From positions 248,001 to 312,000 of the forward strand of contig NZ_CAIJDP010000079.1 of assembly GCF_903819435.1 (NCBI RefSeq): 64,000 nt of DNA, written 5' to 3'. Below, one piece after another: positions 10,321 to 20,076 of this stretch. The notes under the pieces were generated by a model. It made no database searches, was not told the DNA's origin, and saw nothing but the letters and a program-made list of their open reading frames with translations. Position 1 is the stretch's first letter. Every line of letters begins with the position of its first letter. A program made the translations under genes and the position numbers. This stretch comes from Flavobacterium salmonis (lineage in GTDB: Bacteria > Bacteroidota > Bacteroidia > Flavobacteriales > Flavobacteriaceae).

Positions 10321-11463
10321 TTAATTTGGGAATTCTAAGTCAACACTTTCGTGAATATTAAAGCTCTCATAGTAATTATCCAGTAGTACAGAAGAACCAT
10401 TTTGAGAAGCTAATATTGTTAGACCTGTTTCACAAAGTGCCTCTATCCTACACCTTTGATCTTTGACTGATATTAATTTGCCCATTTTTTTATCAAATAT
10501 AGCGATGGTTTCAATAGCATTTTTAATAATCGTTATCAATTGTTTAAAATCTTCCTGGGATAATCTGTTTTCTTTTATATAATTTTCTAATCTCGCTCCT
10601 CTTCTATACTTTGGATATTCTTCTAATCCCATGAAATTTAGCATCCAGCCTTTGTCAAAATATCCTATAGTTTTAATAATTCCTATATAATCTGCAATTA
10701 ACTCATCATGCAGATTGTTTGAAGCTAATCCATATCTTTTTAAAGTATACAAATGTGTAAATTCATGTTCCTTTCTAATCGAAATGGAATGTGAAATCCA
10801 TATATCATCATTTAACCCCAGTTGATTTGCAGACACATTGCTATAAGGTTTTGTGCTCAAAATAATCAACTTATCCTTGTATAAAGATTTATTAAGTATC
10901 ATATTCGAAAATTCCTGATTCCAGTTACCTAACGGATTCTTTTCCAGCCAACGATTTTTTAAAATATTAATTCTCTCCCAATTATTAATACCGTTTATTA
11001 AGACTGCTCCCATTGAATGAGGAATTTCAACAGGATTATTTTTGTACAATAAAGATTGTATGAGTCTTACAAAATCTTCTTCATTTGAGATTGTTAAGTA
11101 AGGTATTTTGTCAGCTAAATTTTTACTGACTTCAAATTTTATACTTTTGGGATCATTTAATTCCATGCAGGCTTTTAAATTTGTGAAATCTTTTTTACCT
11201 CTTAAAACGAAGTCTTTGTACAATTGAGATTTTTCGATTCCTGTTTCAATCGGAAAATTGAGTTGAGGATAGCATTTTTTTAGTATATCAAATATAGTAT
11301 TAGCATCATTATTTTTTGAATGTTCATGCCAAAATTCACAAGCTACTTCTTCAGTAAAAAATGGTTTTTTGAATGTCTTAAACTTATTAAAAAGATATTC
11401 TTTAAGACCGGGAGATAACTTAAAAGGAAAATTATCAGGCAGTTTTGAGGCTGGTGAATTCAT
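10321..11463 (-). CDS. Putative zinc metalloprotease at the end of the NHLM export operon
   Basis: This 380-residue protein has no signal peptide or membrane segment, so it is probably cytoplasmic. The HExxH zinc motif is HEFTH (233-237). A likely third ligand follows at E254 in HDELIADYIG, the ExxxD spacing seen in gluzincin-type enzymes. I cannot name the family with certainty. The gene starts one base after the stop of the NHLM ABC protein and so is the last gene of the export operon. In this setting it may trim leader or core peptides, in addition to the GG-cleaving C39 peptidase; that role is inference. It could also act on regulators or give self-protection. Confidence 0.72.
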   Translation of the reverse strand: MNSPASKLPDNFPFKLSPGLKEYLFNKFKTFKKPFFTEEVACEFWHEHSKNNDANTIFDILKKCYPQLNFPIETGIEKSQLYKDFVLRGKKDFTNLKACMELNDPKSIKFEVSKNLADKIPYLTISNEEDFVRLIQSLLYKNNPVEIPHSMGAVLINGINNWERINILKNRWLEKNPLGNWNQEFSNMILNKSLYKDKLIILSTKPYSNVSANQLGLNDDIWISHSISIRKEHEFTHLYTLKRYGLASNNLHDELIADYIGIIKTIGYFDKGWMLNFMGLEEYPKYRRGARLENYIKENRLSQEDFKQLITIIKNAIETIAIFDKKMGKLISVKDQRCRIEALCETGLTILASQNGSSVLLDNYYESFNIHESVDLEFPN

Positions 11464-11464
11464 A

Positions 11465-14374
11465 TTAGGCTATTTGTCGTTTAGCAAGTTGTGTGAACAA
11501 GCCGTTCAATTGCATTAATTCTTCATAAGTTCCCGATTCTGTAATTTCTCCTTTATCCAAAACAAAAATGCGGTCTGCATTTTGGATAGTACTCAGTCTG
11601 TGTGCAATAACAATACGGGTTGCCTGAAGTTTATCCAGACTTTCTGCTACAATGTTTTGCGTTCTGTTATCTAATGCACTGGTTGCTTCATCCATATAAA
11701 GCAATCTTGGTTTGTGTACAATAGCTCTTGCAATCATGAGCCTTTGTCTTTGACCGCCGGAAAATGTTCCCGCTCCTTCACTTATAAAAGTGTGCATTTC
11801 CATTGGCATATTTTTGATATCTTCTTCCATTCCGGCCATACGTGCGGCATCCCAGGCATCATTCAGTGTTAATTCTGAATTTCCTACTATATTTTGATAA
11901 ATACTGCCCGACATCAGTGCCCCGTTTTGTAATACTACTCCTATTTGTCTTCTTACCAATTCTTTATTCATAGTGTCAAAAGTATTTCCATCATAAAATA
12001 AAGAGCCCATTTCCGGATGTTCAAATCCGAGAAGAAGCCTCATAATAGTTGATTTTCCTGAGCCGGAAGCACCTACAAAGGCAACCATTTCTCCTGGCTT
12101 AATTTTGAAAGTAATATTTTTTAAAATCAAAGGCTGATTCTCGTTATATCTAAATGAAACCGAATTCATTTCAATTTCACCGGCTAATTCTCCCGGATCA
12201 ATACTTTGTTCAACAGATTCGGTTTCTTCTTCTAAAATTGGTTTTACCCTTTCATAAAGCGGAATAACATTGAGTGAAGTTATAAAAGCCATACTTAACC
12301 TCAGACTATCACTTAAAAATTTATTGAATGCAGTAATAAAAGCCATAAATGCCCCTACGGTTAGCATACTTGTTGTTTTATCAGAATTTAGAACGGTATG
12401 ATATATAAACGAAAAAAAGAAAATACTTGTAAAAAGCGGATAAGAACTATTAAAAACTTCGACAAAATTTTGATAACTTCCGGAACTGAATCCTAATGTT
12501 TTTAGTTTAGAAAACTTGTTCGCCCAAAGTGCGAAAACCCTTCTTTCACCACCTGTAATTCTAATTTTGCTAATTCCGGATAAAAACTCAAAAAGAAAAC
12601 CCTGAATTTCTCCCTGGTATTTTGAAACTTCTCTGTCGTATTTTAGCTTTAAACAGCCCATTGCTATCATAAATACAACGGCGACTAAAGCCAAAAATAC
12701 TCCTACCCAGGCTAAACCCGAATCGTAATAAAACAAAAGTATAAGATTAACGAACGAAAATGCACCACTCAAAACCGCTGTCATCAATGTACTCGATAAT
12801 ATTTGCCTGATAGAATTAATACTAAGTACTCTGTTAGTGAGATCTCCAGCTGTATATTTTTTATAAAAAGTTACTGGCAATCTTAAAATGTAGTCCATAA
12901 CACCGGCCTGCAAATTAATGCTGGATTTAGATTCAACCCGCATTTGCAATACGCCCTGAACAAGCTGAAGACCAGCCGAAACTAAGCCAATAATGATCAT
13001 AATGCTAAATACTTCAAAATGGATTGATCTGTCGGCTGTTGGAATAACATCGTCAAAAATTATACCCGATAGAATTGGAATCAACAAACCAATTAAACTG
13101 CCGGCAAATGAGGCTAAAATTAATAATTTGGCATCTCTTAAGACTCCGTTCATCGCAAAGCGTAATACTTTTTTTATTGAATCCATTTTAACATTGAATC
13201 CAGAAAAAAACATATATGCAATTGGCTCTAAGGACTCAGCGATTTTTTGATTTACAACAGACTCTGTACCCGTTTCTAAATTTTTGATCAAATAAGAATC
13301 TGATTTTTTTTGTATTAGGGCAACAGGTGTATTATTTGGTTTTAAAAAAGCCAATAAATGTCCGTTTTCTTCTTTCCACCATACATCTCTTAAGATAATT
13401 TTGCGTACTCTTATTTTAGAGCTTTTTGCAATTGCATATAACAGATTATTTGCCGTATTTTGAAATGTTTCAATATGTTTTGGTTCCTCAAGTTTAAATC
13501 CGCTATAACCCCCAATTAATTGACATGTCGAAAAAAATACACTCTGTTTGTTTATCTTATTGAATGCTATTGAAGTATTTTTTTTATTGCCTGTAACTAT
13601 AGATTTTATTTTTTCCAGCGTAGTCTCTAATTCTTCTTCCTCATTCGTAAGTTTCTCAATAAAGTGTGTATTTTCTAATTTACTGTTCTTTTCTATATCT
13701 TTATTAAGCTGATTATAAAAATAGGATTGCATTTTTTCTAAAGAAATTAAAAAATTAATTTCTTCTTCAATAACTTCACTGGTACTTAATATTTTTATTT
13801 CTGTGTTATCAGATACCGATTTTATCCATAATTTATTAGATACTGGTATGGGATAAACAAGTTCGTTATTAGATGAGGATATATTAATTTCATCTGAAAA
13901 AACTGAAATATTTCCTTTAAGTAATCTTATCCAATTTATTCCATTAGAAGGATATGCAATATTATTTTCTTTTAAATTTAAATTTTCAAAATCATTAAGC
14001 GCTGTGTAAACCCTTGGTGTGGTGTTGAAGCTTAATTCAGATGAAGTTTTTAAAATCCATTTGTTAATCATGTTTTTTAAAAAGAAACGATCCACATTCA
14101 AAAGTTCATTTTTTGGAATAGCTAATAATTTTGCTTCATTTGAAAAAACAATCAGTCTTATATTATTGTCGCATTCATGAGGCAATAAACTAAATAATAA
14201 TTCCCCTTGTTTTGCTGAATAAAGGTATTTTAAGGCACATAAGTATTCTCCCTGTTCATCAATTTTAGTATGAAACACGTTTACTTCTCCCGAAATAATC
14301 ATCCAGAAACAGTCTGTATTATTAAGAATCAATGGCTTATCGACCTTGATATGTATTTTCTCTTTCACTGACAT
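11465..14374 (-). CDS. NHLM-type ABC transporter permease/ATPase with N-terminal cNMP-binding-like domains
   Basis: This 969-residue protein has two N-terminal segments of cupin/cyclic-nucleotide-binding-like beta structure (CFWMIISGEVNVF near residue 25 and INWIRLLKGNISVF near 140). An exporter membrane domain (about 400-690) and a nucleotide-binding domain follow, with Walker A GASGSGKST, signature FSGGQRQR and Walker B LLYMDEATSALD. The layout matches the second ABC protein of NHLM bacteriocin systems. It lacks a C39 peptidase domain. I chose the ATG at 14374; a GTG six bases upstream is possible. It lies 11 bases after the peptidase-containing transporter, with which it probably forms the export complex. 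The N-terminal domains may sense a nucleotide, or only have that fold. Confidence 0.9.
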   Translation of the reverse strand: MSVKEKIHIKVDKPLILNNTDCFWMIISGEVNVFHTKIDEQGEYLCALKYLYSAKQGELLFSLLPHECDNNIRLIVFSNEAKLLAIPKNELLNVDRFFLKNMINKWILKTSSELSFNTTPRVYTALNDFENLNLKENNIAYPSNGINWIRLLKGNISVFSDEINISSSNNELVYPIPVSNKLWIKSVSDNTEIKILSTSEVIEEEINFLISLEKMQSYFYNQLNKDIEKNSKLENTHFIEKLTNEEEELETTLEKIKSIVTGNKKNTSIAFNKINKQSVFFSTCQLIGGYSGFKLEEPKHIETFQNTANNLLYAIAKSSKIRVRKIILRDVWWKEENGHLLAFLKPNNTPVALIQKKSDSYLIKNLETGTESVVNQKIAESLEPIAYMFFSGFNVKMDSIKKVLRFAMNGVLRDAKLLILASFAGSLIGLLIPILSGIIFDDVIPTADRSIHFEVFSIMIIIGLVSAGLQLVQGVLQMRVESKSSINLQAGVMDYILRLPVTFYKKYTAGDLTNRVLSINSIRQILSSTLMTAVLSGAFSFVNLILLFYYDSGLAWVGVFLALVAVVFMIAMGCLKLKYDREVSKYQGEIQGFLFEFLSGISKIRITGGERRVFALWANKFSKLKTLGFSSGSYQNFVEVFNSSYPLFTSIFFFSFIYHTVLNSDKTTSMLTVGAFMAFITAFNKFLSDSLRLSMAFITSLNVIPLYERVKPILEEETESVEQSIDPGELAGEIEMNSVSFRYNENQPLILKNITFKIKPGEMVAFVGASGSGKSTIMRLLLGFEHPEMGSLFYDGNTFDTMNKELVRRQIGVVLQNGALMSGSIYQNIVGNSELTLNDAWDAARMAGMEEDIKNMPMEMHTFISEGAGTFSGGQRQRLMIARAIVHKPRLLYMDEATSALDNRTQNIVAESLDKLQATRIVIAHRLSTIQNADRIFVLDKGEITESGTYEELMQLNGLFTQLAKRQIA

Positions 14375-14385
14375 AATCACTAAAT

Positions 14386-16584
14386 TTATTTTGTTTCGAT
14401 CAAATGAGAATAAACACCATTCAATTTTAATAATTCCTGATGAGAGCCCCGCTCCACGATTTTTCCGAATTCCATAACAATTATTTCATCACAATCCATT
14501 ATGGTACTCAATCTGTGGGCAACAATCAGACAGGTACACCCTCTTTTTTTAATATTATCCATTACTGTTTTCTCTGTTGTAGGATCTAAAGCGCTTGTAG
14601 CTTCATCCATTACCAAAATAGTCGGATTAACGGCAAGAGCTCTTGCAATTTCAATACGCTGACGCTGTCCTCCGCTAAAATTGGTTCCACCTTCCATTAC
14701 ATTACTTTCATATCCGTCATTTCTGGCTGCAATAACATCATGAATGACTGCATCACGGGCAGAATTTATAATGTGTTTTTCAGGAATCATGGTGTCCCAA
14801 AAAGAAATATTCTCTCTGATGGTACCGTTAAAAACAATTACATCCTGATCTACTACTGCTAATGAACTTGTAATGATGTGTCTTGGAATATCTACACGAT
14901 TTTTTGCATCCAGTAATATTTCTCCTTCCCATGGATCATAAAGCCCGGAAGCAATCTTTGCTACTGTAGATTTGCCGCTTCCAGAACCTCCTACTAATGC
15001 GACTCTGCTTCCTGGTCTTAGCTTTAAATTGAAATTTTCAATCAATGCCGGCATAGTGGTGTTGTATCCAAATGTGACATTTTTCATTTCAAAATATCCA
15101 ATTAATTTGCTTTTTTGTTCATTATTAGCTTGTTTGATATTTTCATTTTGCTCTTTTTCCCTAAACTGATTATCAATCTCGTAGTTCAGAACATCATCAA
15201 TTTTGTTCATATCGCTCTCAGTCTCATGAAGCAACGTCCCTACACTAACCAACTGATTAACAGGATTAATAAAATTTGACATTAAATAAGTAAAAGCAAC
15301 TAAAGCTCCCAAAGTCATTTCGCCATTCATAATTTGCAATGCACCTATTCCTAGAATCAGAGAGTTTGTTAATGAAGTGATTAAACTGGGCATAACATTC
15401 AGTCTAATCGTTAGCCATCCTAATTCCTGTTGTGCATTCATTACTTTTGCCAGATATCCTATCCAGTTTGTGAAAAAATCATTTTCTCGTCCGGATGCTT
15501 TTAAGGTTTCTATCATACTAATTCCGGAAGTTGTTGTGCCTAATAACTTTCCCGTTTCATTGCTAAGCCTGCGGCTTCCGTCTTTTCTGGCTGTGGAAAC
15601 ATATCTAAGAATTAAAATATTTAATCCGGCCATAAAAATCCCAATTAACGTCAGGGTAACATTATAAGAAAACATTAGGGTCGCATAAAATAATACTGCG
15701 ATAACATTTAAGGCTGCATTTGCCAGATCTCCACTTAGTAATTTGGCTACTTTGTCATTCAGAGAAACCCTGTTGCCTACTTCTCCGCTGTAGCGCTGTG
15801 TAAAAAATGCTATTGGTAAGTGAAAAACATGCCAAAGAAATTTACTGGATGTAACTAATGCCAGTTTTGTTTCTAATTTGAGTAGAAAATATTGCTGGAG
15901 ATAAACCAAAACCGAATTAATAATTAAGATTGCTGACATGATCAAAAGCAATGGCATTACAAATCCTGAAAAACTGTTTATCAAATATTTATCTATAAAT
16001 ACTTTAAGAAAAGAAGGAATTATCAACCCCGGAATCACCAAAAACAGACTGGCTAAAATGATATAAGAAATACTTAATTTAGAGTTGGCCACTCTGGACA
16101 ATAATGACGAAATTAAACCGCGTTTCTCATTTCCTTTTTCAAAAGCTGTATTGGTTTCAAAAGTTAAGACAACTCCTGTATAACAATCATCAAATTCCTG
16201 ATGGCTTACATAATATCTTCCTTGTGCAGGATCACTCAAATAAACTCTGTTTTTTGTAAATCCTTCAAGAACCAAAAAGTGATTGAAATTCCAGAAAATA
16301 ATCGCAGGTGTTTTAATCTGCATCAGCTTTTCTATAGACTTTGCATATCCTTTTGCTTCAAGTCCAAACTCTTTGGCGGCTTTTATGATATTTGTAGCTT
16401 TTAGACCATCTCTGGAAACTCCACATGCTATTCTTAATTTTTCAAGAGGAACAAACTTTCCAAAATGGCCTAAAATGATACTCAGAGCCGCAGCACCACA
16501 TTCTACACTTTCCATCTGTAAAACAGTTGGAACCTTAACGGGCCTGGCTTGTTTTTCTATAACAAAAGTTGTACTGGTTGCCAT
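14386..16584 (-). CDS. NHLM-type peptidase-containing ABC transporter (C39, GG-leader cleaving)
   Basis: A 732-residue bacteriocin-type exporter. The N-terminal C39 peptidase has Cys29 in QMESVECGAAAL, His102 in FNHFLVLEG and Asp118 in LSDPAQG, so the triad is complete. A membrane domain (about 170-450) and an ATPase with GGSGSGKST, FSGGQRQR and LVMDEATSALD follow. It should cut precursors after the double glycine and export the core. The precursors in this cluster end their leaders in GG, which fits exactly. It starts 9 bases after the HlyD gene. Confidence 0.95.
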   Translation of the reverse strand: MATSTTFVIEKQARPVKVPTVLQMESVECGAAALSIILGHFGKFVPLEKLRIACGVSRDGLKATNIIKAAKEFGLEAKGYAKSIEKLMQIKTPAIIFWNFNHFLVLEGFTKNRVYLSDPAQGRYYVSHQEFDDCYTGVVLTFETNTAFEKGNEKRGLISSLLSRVANSKLSISYIILASLFLVIPGLIIPSFLKVFIDKYLINSFSGFVMPLLLIMSAILIINSVLVYLQQYFLLKLETKLALVTSSKFLWHVFHLPIAFFTQRYSGEVGNRVSLNDKVAKLLSGDLANAALNVIAVLFYATLMFSYNVTLTLIGIFMAGLNILILRYVSTARKDGSRRLSNETGKLLGTTTSGISMIETLKASGRENDFFTNWIGYLAKVMNAQQELGWLTIRLNVMPSLITSLTNSLILGIGALQIMNGEMTLGALVAFTYLMSNFINPVNQLVSVGTLLHETESDMNKIDDVLNYEIDNQFREKEQNENIKQANNEQKSKLIGYFEMKNVTFGYNTTMPALIENFNLKLRPGSRVALVGGSGSGKSTVAKIASGLYDPWEGEILLDAKNRVDIPRHIITSSLAVVDQDVIVFNGTIRENISFWDTMIPEKHIINSARDAVIHDVIAARNDGYESNVMEGGTNFSGGQRQRIEIARALAVNPTILVMDEATSALDPTTEKTVMDNIKKRGCTCLIVAHRLSTIMDCDEIIVMEFGKIVERGSHQELLKLNGVYSHLIETK

Positions 16585-16593
16585 TTGTATGTA

Positions 16594-17856
16594 TTAATAT
16601 AGATCAAAAAATTTCTTGAATGCCGGAACAACAATAGTTACAGGAGGTTCTTCTTTTATTGTAACTTTACCCATGCAGGAGGTGCCTTCTTTTATAAAAA
16701 CATCCGGCCCTTTTGCCGAAGTCCATTTAAAACCACTATATGAATCGGGGTCATTCTCAAAATCTACATGAACTTCAAATAGCGGTCCGGCGGCTAAAAG
16801 ACCTTTTGCAAGCTGGTCATTTTTAACAGAGGTTAGCATACCCTGTTGTGTTACCGGAAAATCAGAAACATAAGTCACTTTTCCTTTTATAAAGCCATAT
16901 TCCTGTGGCTGGACGGTAGAAGGAACAACTAAAGCTTCCATTCCCTTTTTAATTTTTTTTCCATCCTGAGAAGGGATATAAAGCACTCCTTTTAATTTGG
17001 ATTCTGCAGTTTTATGGAGGTTTTTAAGCTTAAATAATGGAGTCCCTGCACCTACGACAACTCCCGCATCGGTTAAAACCTCTACAACTTCTCCATCATA
17101 AGGACTTTTTATATTTCGCTGAATATCATAGCGTTCTGTGAGGAACTGTAAATTTCTTTCGGCTTCGGCTATTCTTTGATTTTGCAGCGTAATTTTCTGC
17201 TGCATATCAAAACCTAAATTATGCTGCTGGTTTGATGTTTCTACTTTTTGGCCCTTCAGTCTTTCAATCGTATTTTTTGAAGCTTCAATTTGCTGTTTTG
17301 TATTGGCAACTTCAGATTTTGTTATCAAACCTTTATTAAGAAGAACATTCTCTGATTCCAGCTGATTGTTTAAAAACGATAATTTCTTTTTCTCTGATTC
17401 AATCTCACCCTGTATACTGACACGAGTCTGTTTGATCATTTCGCTTTGCAGTTGAGTTCCCTGGTTTCCGTACGATGATAATTTCCCCATCTCGAATTTT
17501 CTGTCTGAAACAACTGCTTTTGCATCTTGTATTTGTTGGGACAGGTCAGGCTGTTTTATGGTTGCGATGATATCTCCTTTTTTTACCTTATTACCAATGC
17601 CTACTTTCAATTCTACCAATTGCCCTTGCGAAGTGGCTACAACCTCATGAACTTCACCTCCTAAAACCACTCCAACAGCATCTAATTTTGTTTTTACCGT
17701 ACCCGCAAATGACCAGACTACTGCGGTAAATAATGCAAGTGCAACTGTTGTAAGGGCTATCCATGCTTTTGGCCCGGTGACTTTTATTAACTGATCTAAT
17801 TTTTCGGGAGTAGAAAGCTTTTCTAACGCCGATTTTCTGAAAAAACTTGCTGACAT
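16594..17856 (-). CDS. HlyD-family periplasmic adaptor of the NHLM exporter
   Basis: The 420-residue protein has a short cytoplasmic N-terminus, one membrane helix near residues 33-53 (AWIALTTVALALFTAVVWSF) and a biotinyl-lipoyl half (VHEVVATSQGQLVELKVGIG). A long coiled-coil hairpin (about 105-245) leads to the second lipoyl half (IKSPYDGEVVEVL) and a beta-barrel. This is the classic membrane fusion protein plan that links an inner membrane ABC transporter to a TolC-type channel. It lies between the outer membrane channel gene and the ABC genes with gaps of 14 and 9 bases. Confidence 0.92.
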   Translation of the reverse strand: MSASFFRKSALEKLSTPEKLDQLIKVTGPKAWIALTTVALALFTAVVWSFAGTVKTKLDAVGVVLGGEVHEVVATSQGQLVELKVGIGNKVKKGDIIATIKQPDLSQQIQDAKAVVSDRKFEMGKLSSYGNQGTQLQSEMIKQTRVSIQGEIESEKKKLSFLNNQLESENVLLNKGLITKSEVANTKQQIEASKNTIERLKGQKVETSNQQHNLGFDMQQKITLQNQRIAEAERNLQFLTERYDIQRNIKSPYDGEVVEVLTDAGVVVGAGTPLFKLKNLHKTAESKLKGVLYIPSQDGKKIKKGMEALVVPSTVQPQEYGFIKGKVTYVSDFPVTQQGMLTSVKNDQLAKGLLAAGPLFEVHVDFENDPDSYSGFKWTSAKGPDVFIKEGTSCMGKVTIKEEPPVTIVVPAFKKFFDLY

Positions 17857-17870
17857 GATTTCTCTTTTTA

Positions 17871-19439
17871 TTAATTTTCTATAGTAGGAACCGTATAAAA
17901 TGTATTTTTAAGGATACCAAAATCCAGTTTTTCTTTAGAAACAAGTGTCCCTGTTTCGTGTCTGAGACTTATAATTGCATTTGAAAACTGTTGCTCTGCA
18001 TTCAGATATTCCAATTCTGAATAGGTAAATCTTTCCTGAAACTGCATCAAATTGAAAAGAGTTGTAAGACCAATTTGAAATTTCTCCTGTTCATTATTAA
18101 AAGCTTGCTGATAGAACGCCATTGATTCTTTTGCTTTGTCAACAATTAAAGCGCTGTTTCTTAAATTATTGAATGCAATATTGATATTTAATTCTATGTT
18201 TCTTTGTGTGTTATTACTTATTATTTCCTGATCTTTTACTGCAATTTTACTGATCGAATAGTTTCCTTTTGCTGCATTGTTATTTAGTGGAAATAAAAAA
18301 GTTAATTTTGCCCCTCCTCCAACATCCTGTCCCTGATTATTTACAAAAGAAGTCAGGGTTTTATCCATTCCGTTTCCGTTACTGGTACTTCCATAATAAA
18401 CGAAACCGGTCAAATCCAGCTGTGGTTTCAAATTGTTTTGAGCCAATTGATACTGAAGTTCTACAGCCTCCGTCACTTTTTTAACCGCTTTTAAATCTCC
18501 TCTGTTATTTATGGCGGCTTTCAGAAAAGGTTCTTTATTGATGTTTTCTGTATAACCACTCTCTCCAACTGCCGGAAAATCATTCACAGGAACATCTAAT
18601 TGCTGACTTTCTTCATCAGATAAACCAATAGCTCTACCCAGATTTAGTCTTGTATTGTATAAATTTTGTCTGGCAACAACCGTTAATCTTTCCTGATTGG
18701 TTAAATCTGCATTAATTTGGGCAAGATCTCCCTGAGGTTTTTTATCGGCTTTAACCAGTTCATTTGTCATTTCCAACACATTTCGTACCCGTGTTTCATT
18801 TTGCAGGTAAACATCTAAGCTTTTATATGCCGTATAGTAACTCCAATAAGCAATACCTATTTGTAAAATTTCATATGAATTTGTAAACTCGTAATCATGC
18901 TTATTTTTATCGATATAAAGGCTGGAAATCCTTTCTCCCATTGTAGCGATTCTTTTTCCCCGCCCCTTTAAAAGTGGCTGGGTTAATGAAAAATTAATCA
19001 CTCCTGTGTGCCTGCCATAAAAAGGTCCTACAAATTCATTAAACGAATTATACGGAAAATTGCTGTCGTTGTAAAGATATTTTATCCCCACTTCTGCAAT
19101 TTGTGATGTTCGGAATCTTTTTTGAATACTGGCAAAAAAATCTACAGAATTGGATTTTAATGAACGATCAATAAATTCGTTTCTGGGATCAGCATCATAC
19201 AGATTATATCTGCCGGTTTGGTATGTAAGTGCCGAATTTAAATTATAATCAAATGTACCTGCTTGTACCTGAACGCCTGCTTCTGCAGTTTGTATAGCAT
19301 AATAAGTGCTTTTAATATTTGGATTTTTATTGAATGCGATACTGGAAATTTCAATCAAATCGCATTTAATTTTAGACTGACTATAGAGGTTATTAGCAGC
19401 AACAATCAATAATATAAAAAAGAAATAGTAAGCTCTCAT
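17871..19439 (-). CDS. TolC-family outer membrane channel of the NHLM exporter
   Basis: A 522-residue outer membrane efflux protein. It has a signal peptide (MRAYYFFFILLIVAANNLYS) and two OEP-type repeats of long helices; FNLMQFQERFTYSELEYLNAEQ near residue 465 is typical of the second. The TQPLLKGRGKR string near residue 155 occurs in Bacteroidota members of the family. It should form the exit channel for the exported peptides. It is co-directional with the HlyD gene (14 bases) and follows the cyclic-nucleotide-binding-fold gene after 30 bases. A separate TolC-type gene at 40287 belongs to the RND system. Confidence 0.9.
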   Translation of the reverse strand: MRAYYFFFILLIVAANNLYSQSKIKCDLIEISSIAFNKNPNIKSTYYAIQTAEAGVQVQAGTFDYNLNSALTYQTGRYNLYDADPRNEFIDRSLKSNSVDFFASIQKRFRTSQIAEVGIKYLYNDSNFPYNSFNEFVGPFYGRHTGVINFSLTQPLLKGRGKRIATMGERISSLYIDKNKHDYEFTNSYEILQIGIAYWSYYTAYKSLDVYLQNETRVRNVLEMTNELVKADKKPQGDLAQINADLTNQERLTVVARQNLYNTRLNLGRAIGLSDEESQQLDVPVNDFPAVGESGYTENINKEPFLKAAINNRGDLKAVKKVTEAVELQYQLAQNNLKPQLDLTGFVYYGSTSNGNGMDKTLTSFVNNQGQDVGGGAKLTFLFPLNNNAAKGNYSISKIAVKDQEIISNNTQRNIELNINIAFNNLRNSALIVDKAKESMAFYQQAFNNEQEKFQIGLTTLFNLMQFQERFTYSELEYLNAEQQFSNAIISLRHETGTLVSKEKLDFGILKNTFYTVPTIEN

Positions 19440-19469
19440 ATAAATTTGATCTTTATGATTTATATATCA

Positions 19470-19991
19470 TTATGCCTGTGAAAACCTATTTAAAATTTGC
19501 CCAAAACGAGATCCGGCCTGTGCCACATGATCCAGTATTTTAGTATCTATTAAATCTTCTTCTTCCGGAGTACCATATCCTAACTGATCTGTCGTTTTTC
19601 TTAACCTGTTAGAAAGAAATAATGCCAGCGCATAATAAAAATTGGCTTTAAAATCAGGATTTGTAGAAAGCCTTACTTCTATAGCCTGTTTGGAAATCTT
19701 GTATACTGTTGCTATTTTTGTAGCAATTACAGAAACCGATGGAGGCCTTGTTTCTAAAAATGACATTTCGCCTACAACTTCTCCGGATCCTAATGTTGCA
19801 ATATCTTCTTTATCGCCATTTTCTGCACATACCGACAATTGACCGGAAAGTATGATGTATAGATTGTCAATAAAATTACCTTTCTGTATCAATTTTTCAC
19901 CAATTCCTAATTCAATTTTTTGACCATTCTGAATCATCCATTCTACATCTCTGCTATCTAACTGGCCTAAGAAAAAAAGTGCTCTTTTCAT
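19470..19991 (-). CDS. Cyclic-nucleotide-binding-fold protein without DNA-binding domain
   Basis: This 173-residue protein is a single CNB beta-roll (about 20-125: GEKLIQKGNFIDNLYIILSG, then GSGEVVGEMSFLETRPPSVSV) with a short helical tail. It has no HTH, so it is not a Crp-type regulator. In the phosphate cassette the Glu is present (GE, 74-75) but the place usually held by the conserved Arg carries Pro (RPPS, 82-85), so cAMP binding is uncertain. It leads the export operon and probably regulates or recruits the transporter. An adenylate cyclase is encoded at 27146-29140 in the same cluster. CTGACA occurs about 72 bases upstream (20063-20068). Confidence 0.82.
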   Translation of the reverse strand: MKRALFFLGQLDSRDVEWMIQNGQKIELGIGEKLIQKGNFIDNLYIILSGQLSVCAENGDKEDIATLGSGEVVGEMSFLETRPPSVSVIATKIATVYKISKQAIEVRLSTNPDFKANFYYALALFLSNRLRKTTDQLGYGTPEEEDLIDTKILDHVAQAGSRFGQILNRFSQA

Positions 19992-20076
19992 AATGTATTA
20001 TTTAAGGTTATACTAATTTATTTGAATTCATACTGCTGTTTAAGACAAAAAGTCTGATATATCTGACATTAATGAT

